This document shows positions 14,701-26,700 of a DNA stretch of 64,000 bases, piece by piece (within the stretch, counting starts at the first letter, position 1; each line of letters opens with the position of its first letter). The position numbers and the translations under genes are program-made. Source of the stretch: Xenopus tropicalis (lineage: Eukaryota > Chordata > Amphibia > Anura > Pipidae); assembly GCF_000004195.4 (NCBI RefSeq), contig NC_030680.2, positions 144,563,545-144,627,544 of the forward strand. Reading direction: 5' to 3'. The notes under the pieces are model-generated. The model saw only the letters and a program-made list of their open reading frames with translations, was not told where the DNA came from and did not search any database.

Positions 14701-17700
14701 TAATGCAGCAATGCCCACTCATAGATACAATAGATATGATTACATAGGTTATTACATAGGTGACTGCCTATGGCATCTTACAGCCCCCCCCCCCCCCCCC
14801 CAGCATTGGACAGAACCCACAGATTGCCAGTCTGGGCCTGGGATCCACCACCTACTGATCACCCTTAAATCATAAGTGCTATTGCTGCAAACCGGAAGTG
14901 ACATTATCAGAAGTGGGCAGGGGTTAGGGTTGCCACCTATCCTGGTTTAGGAAGGGCTGTCTGGGTCAAAACCGGGCAAGAGTCACTGGTGTCACGGCCC
15001 TGCCTCTTCTCCACCCCTTTGCGTCACAGCTCCGCCTCTCCCCCGCCCCCATGACATCACTGCCTGCCCCCTGCCCGGCTACAAATGCCAGCAGAGGTGG
15101 CAACCCTAGTGGGGGTTGAAAAAAAAAGTTTAAAAATATGTTTAAAAGAGTAAAATATAGATAGCATAGGTAATATAATATAAGAAATATGGATAAGACC
15201 CAACCCAACCTGCGACCCACTGACCTGCATCTATAACCACATCTGAAAATCCTACTCACAACCTGCAGGGTACATGATTTTCTTAGGGGTAACCAGCGAG
15301 TATCCCATCCATGCAGTTATATGAAGCAACCAATGGGAACTCTCCTCCTGGAGAACTTCTTAATTGTCCCTTTGATTGGATATCAGGCTGTCCCAGTAAT
15401 GACAAAAGAAGTTGCTTGTGGCTCACAGCCTGACTCTATCAGATGCTCGGCCTGCATGTAGCTAAGGACGGTTCAGCATTACTTGAGGATTTTTGGATTT
15501 TAGAAAATATAATATACCTTTTTTGGCCAGGGGATCCAAATAAAGTTATGAAATCTGCTTTTCTGCCAAAAACGTATTTTGGAACATAGCACCCGTAAAG
15601 CTGCTGAAATTCCAAACTGGGGAGCTACTGAATATAAATAATTCAAAAACCACAGATAATAAAAAATGAAGACCAACTGCAAATTGTTTCAGAATAGCAC
15701 TTTCTACAACATACTAAAGTACCCCACGTATGTACAGGAACTGGCGTGTAACATGTACATACATTACACAGATACTGTTTAATAAAGATATTTACCATCT
15801 CTAAGGCTAAGGGCACACAGGGGGTGGGGGGGGGGCTACTCTCCTCCTGTATTTTGTGCATTTTACACGTCCCCTTATATTCCATACCCACCAATAGCTA
15901 TGGGGGTCAGTAGTTATTATACAGACAGGGGGATCTCTAGACTCTGATCCTCACAACTGTTTGTTTACTTGGTTGTTATTGTTGTTGTTTGTTTTCATTG
16001 CAAAGGAAAATGAGTCTAAAGTATAAAACATTGGATATTATCTTAGAATGAAATCATTAAACCTAAGCCTGAAGCCTTCACATAAAAAAAAAATGTAAAA
16101 AAAAAACCCAATACAATTAAGGAACGACCAGGGTGATTTAATTGGAAATCTTCTCCCCGAGCCCCTGGGCTTCTATTAATGAACTTAAAGGAGCACTGCC
16201 GGCAAGTCAAATGGTTTTGTTTTTGGGCAGAAGAGATAGACAGGGTCTAACGAATGTGATTGGCAGAGGAATCTTATTGGCTCTCATCTAAGGTTTTCAG
16301 CTTATTTCCTGATTGGCAAGGGTCCATCTGCTTTCTTCCTGTCATGTGATTCTGGCTCAGGTGAATCATTGGTCTGAAACCCCTTTCATACAGGGTGCAT
16401 GGAAAATAGTTGCTGCATGGGTTGATGGGATACCTTTGGCCCAGGCTGGTTTAGAGTTGATTACAGGTCTAAATAAATGGCTTTGTAGCCAGTAACGAGG
16501 GTCAGACTAGGCCAGCGGGAACCCAGGAAATAAACAGGGCCCTGTCTAGGGTTGTCTAGGCCAGGCAGGGGGCGGGGTGACGTCATGGGAGGCGGGGAGG
16601 AGGCGGGTCCATGACGTTGCTCGGGATGGGGAGGAGACAGGGCAGTAACGTCACAGGGGAGGGGCTATGACGCATCGTTTGGCCGATTTGGGAAACCGGG
16701 CAGTAGGTTTTGACCCGGGCAACCCTTCCGAAAACCGGAAAGTGCCAACCCTAGCCCTGTCCCCCATCAGCCTCACCAACCCAGGCCCGCTCCCTATCTG
16801 TGGGTGCTACCACCTTGCACCCCTGTTTTGGTGTAAAGGGAAAGCAAAAAGTACATGGCAAAAGCCCAGCTAGGGGGTGTATTTGCATCGGGTTGGCATG
16901 CCCAGGAGTTTGTGGTGGGGGGCCCCTGAGTTGGCAGCCCTGGTGGGCCTTCAGCCTCATGCTTTTATATGGTCATGGAACTCCGAGGTGACTTATAATA
17001 TCCTTATATTTTACAACAGGGGGTACTATATTTATTATAATATACAAGTTTTAGTGAATCATGTGACAGAAATAACATCACTGAGCTCCGATTATAACTG
17101 ATGACATCACTGAGCACTGTTTATAAGGATAGAATTTACAGTTTGGTCCCATAGGAAAATGACCCGACTGTATATTATAATACGTATAATAGGCACGTGT
17201 CTCATTCCGTTGTCTTTCTTCCTTGCTTCCAATATATCTCCTTATACCAGGGATCCCCAACCAGTGGCTCAGGGTAACATGTTGCTCCCCAACCCCTTGG
17301 GTGTTGCTCTCAGTGCCCCCAAACCAGGGAGTTATTTTTGAGTTCCTGACTTGGGGGCAAGTTTTGGTCAAACAGAGCCTTCTCTAGGCTGCCAGCCCAC
17401 ATTGGGGTACCAAATAACTAATCACAGCCCTTTTTGGGCACCCCCTAGGAGCTTTTTCCATGCTTGTGTTGCTCCACAACTTTATTTTTAAATGTTGCTC
17501 ACGAGTAAAAAAAGTTTGAGGACCCCTGCCTTAAGTGAAACATGCTACCAGCACTGTTACCCCTGTTACCCCCTGTTACCCCGGCCTATCTGCTGCCAGA
17601 CCCTGCATACAAATGAACAGCAGCCGTACAGCAGTGCATGTGTCCAGCTCGGCCTCTCTGTGCCTCTCTGTACCCCTCTGTGCCTCTCTGTACCCCTCTG

Positions 17701-20700
17701 TGCCTCTCTGTACCCCTCTGTGCCTCTCTGTACCCCTCTGTGCCTCTCTGTACCCCTCTGTGCCTCTCTGTACCCCTCTGTGCCTCTCTGTGCCTCTCTG
17801 TACCTCTCTGTACCCCTCTGTGCCTCTCTGTACCTCTCTGTACCCCTCTGTGCCTCTCTGTACCTCTCTGTGCCTCTCTGTACCTCTCTGTACCCCTCTG
17901 TGCCTCTCTGTACCTCTCTGTACCCCTCTGTGCCTCTCTGTGCCTCTCTGTACCTCTCTGTACCCCTCTGTGCCTCTCTGTGCCTCTCTGTACCCCTCTG
18001 TGCCTCTCTATACCTCTCTGTACCCCTCTGTACCCCTCTGTACCTCTCTGTACCCCTCTGTGCCTCTCTATACCTCTCTGTACCCCTCTGTACCCCTCTG
18101 TACCTCTCTGTACCCCTCTGTGCCTCTCTATACCTCTCTGTACCTCTCTGTACCCCTCTGTACCTCTCTATGCCTCTCTGTACCTCTCTGTGCCTCTCTG
18201 TACCCCTCTATACCTCTCTGTGCCTCTCTGTACCCCTCTATACCTCTCTGTACCTCTCTGTACCCCTCTGTACCTCTCTGTGCCTCTCTGTACCCCTCTG
18301 TACCTCTCTGTACCTCTCTGTGCCTTTCTGTACCTTTCTGTGCCTCTCTGTACCTCTCTGTGCCTCTCTGTGCCTCTCTATACCTCTCTGTGCCTCTCTA
18401 TACCTCTCTGTGCCTCTCTGTGCCTCTCTATACCTCTCTGTGCCTCTCTGTACCTCTCTGTACCTCTCTGTACCTCTCTGTGCCTCTCTGTACCCCTCTG
18501 TGCCTCTCTGTACCTCTCTGTACCTCTCTGTACCTCTCTGTGCCTCTCTGTACCCCTCTGTGCCTCTCTGTACCTCTCTGTACCTCTCTGTGCCTCTCTG
18601 TACCCCTCTGTGCCTCTCTGTACCTCTCTGTACCTCTCTGTGCCTCTCTGTACCCCTCTGTGCCTCTCTGTACCTCTCTGTGCCTCTCTGTACCCCTCTC
18701 TACCTTCCTGTGCCTCTCTGTGCCTCTCTGTACCTCTCTGTACCCCTCTATACCTCTCTGTACCCCTCTGTACCCCTCTGTACCTCTCTGTACCTCTCTG
18801 TACCCCTCTGTACCTCTCTGTACCTCTCTGTACCCCTCTATACCTCTCTGTGCCTCTCTGTACCCCTCTATACCTCTCTGTGCCTCTCTGTGCCTCTCTG
18901 TACCTCTCTGTGCCTCTCTGTACCCCTCTCTACCTTCCTGTGCCTCTCTGTACCTCTCTGTACCCCTCTATACCTCTCTGTGCCTCTCTGTACCCCTCTA
19001 TACCTCTCTGTGCCTCTCTGTGCCTCTCTGTACCTCTCTGTACCCCTCTATACCTCTCTGTACCCCTCTGTACCCCTCTGTACCTCTCTGTACCTCTCTG
19101 TACCCCTCTGTACCTCTCTGTACCTCTCTGTACCCCTCTATACCTCTCTGTGCCTCTCTGTACCCCTCTATACCTCTCTGTGCCTCTCTGTGCCTCTCTG
19201 TACCCCTCTCTACCTTCCTGTGCCTCTCTGTGCCTCTCTGTGCCTCTCTGTACCTCTCTGTACCCCTCTATACCTCTCTGTACCCCTCTGTACCCCTCTG
19301 TACCTCTCTGTACCTCTCTGTACCCCTCTGTACCTCTCTGTACCTCTCTGTACCCCTCTATACCTCTCTGTGCCTCTCTGTACCCCTCTATACCTCTCTG
19401 TGCCTCTCTGTACCCCTCTATACCTCTCTGTACCTCTCTGTGCCGCTCTGTACCCCTCTATACCTCTCTGTACCTCTCTGTACCTCTCTGTGCCTCTCTG
19501 TACCCCTCTGTACCTCTCTGTGCCTCTCTGTGCCTCTCTGTACCCCTCTATACCTCTCTGTACCTCTCTGTACCTCTCTGTACCCCTCTATACCTCTCTG
19601 TACCTCTCTGTACCTCTCTGTACCTCTCTGTACCCCTCTGTGCCTCTCTGTGCCTCTCTGTGCCTCTCTGTACCCCTCTGTGCCTCTCTGTGCCTCTCTG
19701 TACCCCTCTGTGCCTCTCTGTACCCCTCTGTACCCCTCTGTACCTCTCTGTGCCTCTCTGTACCCCTCTGTACCTCTCTGTACCTCTCTGTACCCCTCTG
19801 TACCTCTCTGTACCTCTCTGTACCCCTCTGTACCTCTCTGTACCCCTCTGTGCCTCTCTGTACCCCTCTGTGCCTCTCTGTACCCCTCTGTGCCTCTCTG
19901 TACCCCTCTGTACCCCTCTGTACCTCTCTGTACCTCTCTGTACCTCTCTGTGCCTCTCTGTGCCTCTCTGTACCCCTCTGTGCCTCTCTGTGCCTCTCTG
20001 TACCTCTCTGTGCCTCTCTGTGCCTCTCTGTACCTCTCTGTGCCTCTCTGTGCCTCTCTGTACCCCTCTGTGCCTCTCTGTACCTCTCTGTACCTCTCTG
20101 TACCTCTCTGTACCCCTCTGTACCTTCCTGTGCCTCTCTGTGCCTCTCTGTGCCTCTCTGTACCTCTCTGTACCCCTCTCTACCTTCCTGTGCCTCTCTG
20201 TGCCTCTCTGTACCCCTCTGTGCCTCTCTGTACCCCTCTGTACCCCTCTGTACCTCTCTGTGCCTCTCTGTACCCCTCTGTACCTCTCTGTACCTCTCTG
20301 TGCCTTTCTGTACCTTTCTGTGCCTCTCTGTACCTCTCTGTGCCTCTCTGTGCCTCTCTGTACCTCTCTGTACCTCTCTGTGCCTTTCTGTACCTTTCTG
20401 TGCCTCTCTGTACCTCTCTGTGCCTCTCTGTGCCTCTCTGTACCTCTCTGTACCTCTCTGTGCCTTTCTGTACCTTTCTGTGCCTCTCTGTACCTCTCTG
20501 TGCCTCTCTGTGCCTCTCTGTACCCCTCTGTACCTCTCTGTACCTCTCTGTGCCTCTCTATACCTCTCTGTGCCTCTCTGTGCCTCTCTATACCTCTCTG
20601 TACCCCTCTGTACCCCTCTGTACCTCTCTGTACCTCTCTGTACCCCTCTGTACCTCTCTGTACCTCTCTGTACCCCTCTATACCTCTCTGTGCCTCTCTG

Positions 20701-23700
20701 TACCCCTCTATACCTCTCTGTGCCTCTCTGTACCCCTCTATACCTCTCTGTACCTCTCTGTGCCGCTCTGTACCCCTCTATACCTCTCTGTACCTCTCTG
20801 TGCCTCTCTGTACCCCTCTGTACCTCTCTGTGCCTCTCTGTGCCTCTCTGTACCCCTCTATACCTCTCTGTACCTCTCTGTACCCCTCTATACCTCTCTG
20901 TACCTCTCTGTACCTCTCTGTACCTCTCTGTACCCCTCTGTGCCTCTCTGTGCCTCTCTGGGCCTCTCTGTACCCCTCTGTGCCTCTCTGTGCCTCTCTG
21001 TACCCCTCTGTGCCTCTCTGTACCCCTCTGTACCCCTCTGTACCTCTCTGTGCCTCTCTGTACCCCTCTGTACCTCTCTGTACCTCTCTGTACCCCTCTG
21101 TACCTCTCTGTACCTCTCTGTACCCCTCTGTACCTCTCTGTACCCCTCTGTGCCTCTCTGTACCTCTCTGTGCCGCTCTGTACCCCTCTATACCTCTCTG
21201 TACCTCTCTGTACCTCTCTGTGCCTCTCTGTACCCCTCTGTACCTCTCTGTGCCTCTCTGTGCCTCTCTGTACCCCTCTATACCTCTCTGTACCTCTCTG
21301 TACCTCTCTGTACCTCTCTGTACCTCTCTGTACCTCTCTGTACCCCTCTGTGCCTCTCTGTGCCTCTCTGTGCCTCTCTGTGCCTCTCTGTACCCCTCTG
21401 TGCCTCTCTGTGCCTCTCTGTACCCCTCTGTGCCTCTCTGTACCCCTCTGTACCCCTCTGTACCTCTCTGTGCCTCTCTGTACCCCTCTGTACCTCTCTG
21501 TACCTCTCTGTACCCCTCTGTACCTCTCTGTACCTCTCTGTACCCCTCTGTACCTCTCTGTACCCCTCTGTGCCTCTCTGTACCCCTCTGTGCCTCTCTG
21601 TACCCCTCTGTGCCTCTCTGTACCCCTCTGTACCCCTCTGTACCTCTCTGTACCTCTCTGTACCTCTCTGTGCCTCTCTGTGCCTCTCTGTACCCCTCTG
21701 TGCCTCTCTGTGCCTCTCTGTACCTCTCTGTGCCTCTCTGTGCCTCTCTGTACCTCTCCGTGCCTCTCTGTGCCTCTCTGTACCCCTCTGTGCCTCTCTG
21801 TACCTCTCTGTACCTCTCTGTACCTCTCTGTACCCCTCTGTACCTTCCTGTGCCTCTCTGTGCCTCTCTGTGCCTCTCTGTACCTCTCTGTACCCCTCTC
21901 TACCTTCCTGTGCCTCTCTGTACCTCTCTGCACCTCTCAATACACCTGCTGCTTCTGTGGGAACCAAAGTTCTCCCAAAACTCAACTCTGCTAAGTGGAG
22001 ACTTCCGTCCAGTGCATAATAATCCCTTATGGAACTGCCCCAACCCTCATTATGTGCCCCGGCTTCTCTGCCCCCTCGCTGAGCCTACTGTACGGCAGCT
22101 GTTCCCACACTGCGCAAACACTTCCAGATGTCTTTCCTTGAATTCTCTGCTTTTGAAGAACATTCCGCAATGCACTTAACCCCCTCATGTCCTACTTGGC
22201 CCGGGTTCCTTGTAGATAGAAGCATTTACATTTTCATGTATCTTATATTTGTGAGAAAATACCCTTATTTAATATACATTTATGATATTTCTGTTCAGGG
22301 ACTGTTCCTGCTGAATTGTGCTTAGTACAGGGGAATCCCTATGTGCCATAGTTTTATGGTATCTCTCTGTACAGGCTATGAGCAAACTTAGGGGGCTGTT
22401 CCTGCTGAATTGTGCTTAGTACAGGGGAATCCCTATGTGCCATAGTTTTATGGTATCTCTCTGTACAGGCTATGAGCAAACTTAGGGGGCTGTTCCTGCT
22501 GAATTGTGCTTAGTACAGGGGAATCCCTATGTGCCATAGTTTTATGGTATCTCTCTGTACAGGCTATGAGCAAACTTAGGGGGCTGTTCCTGCTGAATTG
22601 TGCTTAGTACAGGGGAATCCCTATGTGCCATAGTTTTATGGTATCTCTCTGTACAGGCTATGAGCAAACTTAGGGGGCTGTTCCTGCTGAATTGTGCTTA
22701 GTACAGGGGAATCCCTATGTGCCATAGTTTTATGGTATCTCTCTGTACAGGCTATGAGCAAACTTAGGGGGCTGTTCCTGCTGAATTGTGCTTAGTACAG
22801 GGGAATCCCTATGTGCCATAGTTTTATGGTATCTCTCTGTACAGGCTATGAGCAAACTTAGGGGCTGTTTATCCTCCTTGGGAAATTCAATATATAGTTT
22901 TAACCCCCATCATACACAATAACCTGAGGGATTTGATCTGCTGGGAGTAAAAGTGTTGCTTTGGGGCTGATAACCCATCAGATGTTCCTTTGCGGCAGTA
23001 AATGGTACCTGCTGGTTGGTTGCTATGGGTTACTGGAACTTTGATAGTCTTAGTGCCTTTTATTACACTGAATGACTGATACTTTTTTCATATAAGAAGA
23101 CATTTCAGCGGAGATATTTTGCCATCCGGGGGCACATTCGCCGTGTTATATTGTCTGGCACAGCGTGAGAAATAAATTCCGCCACTCAGATAAAGTGCGA
23201 GTGGGCTGCGCAGACATTTCACTGTTTGTAACATCACTCGCCCGGACTGATTTATTGGGTTCAGGGGCCCCGTGGTTGGACAGATATTCATCACTCAGGC
23301 CCCTGCCAGAATAAGTAGGCTTGTTCCGAACAAAGGGAACATCCATTCCAGAATGCACTGAATAAATAGGAGCTGGAAGAACAGATCGTCTGTCCGGGGC
23401 TTTAAAGGGATACGTGTTCTTAAAGGGCAACTATCCCTTCATTCTTTATTTTTCCATTTGCATTTCTCCCAGCCAAGATACGTATTTCCCTTTACTGAGC
23501 TCAGTACAGCAGTAACAGACTGTATCTTAGTTATACCGATATATATATATATACACATGCAGACAAATGGAATTCTGGACTTTTTTTCTGTTTGGATGAA
23601 ATGGTTTCCATATGACCCAGTTGAGGGTTAATGCCCCATCATGAACTCCCAGTAGGGCACAAAAGCCATTATACTAATGGGAAGGGCCTGTAGGGGCTGT

Positions 23701-26700
23701 TGTTCCTGGAAGGTGCAGACCATACCACTGTGGTATGGTATCATTGGTTGGTTATTCAAAAAGGGATCCCGTTCTCAGCCTGTAAACTATAGGCCTGTTA
23801 GTCTGACACCAGTGGTAGGAAAGGTTTTGGAAGGTCAATAAGGGATAGGGTACTTAACTACAAATCACAATACTATGAGTTTTTGTCAGCATGGTTTTAT
23901 GTGTAATAGATTTTGCTTTCTATGAGGAAGTGAGCAGGAAGCTTGATGATGGAATGGCAGTGGATGTGATCTATTGGACTTTGCTAAAGCGTTTGATACA
24001 GTACCTCACAGAAAGTTACTGAATAAATGAATGCATATTGGCCAGGCCTGGCCTCTTTATAGGTCCCTGGTAAGGCCTCACCTTGAGTATGCAGTGCAGT
24101 TTTGGGCTCCAGTCCTTAAGAAGGATATTAATGAGCTGGAGAAAGTGCAGAGACTGCAACTAAACTGGTAAAGGGGATGGAAGGGTTAAACTATGAGGTT
24201 AGACTGTCGAGGTTGGGGTTATTTTCTCTGGAAAAGAGGCGCTTGCGAGGGGACATGATTACTCTGTACAAGTACATTAGAGGGGATTATAGGCAGATGG
24301 GGGGGCTCATTTTTCCCATACAAAGGCCGCTCAGTAGAGTACTAGGAGATGCTGGTAGTTTATGTTCATCCACAGATGGAGGGTTAATAAAAACTATATA
24401 CCACGTATTATTCATAGTCTGTGGCCCAAGGCAAGATGCAATCATTGCCCTCCTCTTAGTCTGGCCAATGGCCATCAGGCTCTGCTAAGTAGCCTTTGCT
24501 GATTGGTTGTGTTGGCGACTGCCAGTCAGGATCCCTTCGCTTCCATGTTGGGTACATTGCAAATAAACTGAAACAGAGTGCAAAATGCACTAATTCCAGT
24601 GTCCCCTCTCTCCTCAGCCCGACGACCAATCAGAGGCGTTCTGAGTGGACATTGGAATTAAGGTGGTCCAGAGACTGCACTTAACCGTACAGTTTAGGGA
24701 GGCCCGGTGAGTCCAGAAACGGCCGTTTGCAGTTTAAAAATCTCTGTTTTCCATGAACCGTAGTGTAAATTTGTCTCTCTGACCTGATGTTTGTATCTGT
24801 GAATGATCTGACGCTCAGAGGAGGAGGCCGGCCGCCTTAACTTGGGCATCACTACTGCCGTTATTAACGCTCCCAGTATCCGCCTCATCCCCTGGGTCTG
24901 GGACTTCCAAGAGACACTGGGATTTTTGTGGGGCCATTAATATCCCCTTATCTTTCAGGCTTTTACTTCTCCTTGGGAAGCTGGGAGTTGTCTGTCACAG
25001 GGTGTCAGGGTAATGTAGCTGCTTGTCATTTAGTCAGACTTATATTCATGAAATATAGCGCTCTAGTAAGCTCCACTGGCCTCCCAAAGGAACCCTGCTA
25101 TAAACGCCTCCTGGTTTGCTCTTGTAAGTCATACGCTGCCATCTAGTGGCCATAGGGGTAACTGCAGTGCTGCAAAACTCAAGCTGCAGCTGGAAGGAAA
25201 TCGATGTTGCGGATCTCTGCATTAAATCTGTACCTGCTGAGATTCAGCAGACAATTGCAAAATAGACTTATATAAATTGCAATAAAGTTACATAAAATCT
25301 TTAGAATGTGTTGAAACAGAATGTTTAAGGGAATATTGCTCGCTTGTATCACAAATCTGGGGATTGTGTGCTTGGGGGGTTGCGGGTCGGATCGTTGGAT
25401 TTCTCTTGTTTTCTAGAACATTAAGGAATAAATGTGCAGGCACTTAGTAACGGTATCCCCGTAGCAGTATGCAATGCGTTTAATTGCAATAAAGAGCATT
25501 TATCTCTTACGTAATGGTAATGGGCTGTGTGAAGCATTTGCAGAGACTCTATAGGAAAGCAATATCCATTAAAGTGCTAAATATATGCGGTTCATTTGCA
25601 GCAATACAGTTAATCTCAGGCACTGATATGGATCCCTGTCTAGCTACATGTTGCAATACTGACACACGGTGGCCGTCAGGGGAACTGCAGCGTGCCAGAC
25701 TGGGCTTCCAGGAATGGGAATGGGCAGTGGATTTGGGATTGTTATGGAGCCAGGGATACTGCGCTGTCTATGTTCTATGGTGTTCTAGAGAGCTGAGGTC
25801 TCTCCATGGAAATGGTCAGAAGATTCAGGCTTGGTGCCGGGCTGAGGGGGTTAGTCCTACTGGCGGCGCTGAGGGCCGGGAGTTGGGGAGCTGCTTTCAA
25901 AGTAACAACTTACAGGAATTTTGGGGGTATCTAGGGATTTGGGTTCTGCATGAATGGCCTTTGATCATGTATGAAGTTAGGAAAAATAGTGCAGGCTTAG
26001 TTTCCCCTTTAAAGGAACTTTAAGTCTGATGTAGGCAATGATATTTTGAGACCATTTGCAATTGGTCTTCATTTTTTATTATTTGCGATTTTTCAGTTAT
26101 TATTTAGCTTTTTTTGTTCAGCAGCTCTCCAGGTTGGAATTTCAGCAGCTGTTTGGTTGCTAGGGTCTTGGTTACCTTAGCAACCAGGCAGTGGTTTGAA
26201 TGAAAGACTGGAATATGAATAGGAGAAGATATAAAAAGTGACAATAATAATAACATTGTAAGCTCACAGAGCAGTGGTTTATAGCAGCTGGGGGTCAGCG
26301 ACCCCCACTTGAAAGCTTGAAAGAGGCAGAAAAGGAAAGCAAAAAGGAAAAAATACATAATAAAGACCAACATATAAGAAAAAGTGCCTTAATCATTTCT
26401 TTCCAAAGTAGAACATTGTTTCAAAAACTGGAAAAAAATGTATATTTGTCATGTGATCATTACTTCCTTTATGTCAGATAACAGCAAATTTGCCTTGCTT
26501 TATGGCCGCAGTTCTGGATATCTATATTGTATATCGCCCCCTGCACTGCCTATATAGTCTATAGAAATATATTATAGTTATGGAAAGGCTGATGAAGATA
26601 ATGTATCTAATACATTGACCAGTAAATCTGATATATATATTAATATATATGTGTGTTATTTGTGATGCAGTGCAGCAAGACTTGCGATGAAGGCCTCCGC

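Noticed and set aside
17492..22179. Three overlapping plus-strand open frames of about 1500 codons (Leu/Ser/Val/Pro/Cys repeats) and long minus-strand frames
   Set aside because: All come from a stop-free 10-bp repeat whose frame cycles every 30 bp, so all plus frames are open together. No start context, domain or unique protein sequence.
25514..26023. 169-codon open frame
   Set aside because: No domain or family resemblance; it lies in an intron and its end is inside a transposon start. Length is within chance for this much sequence.
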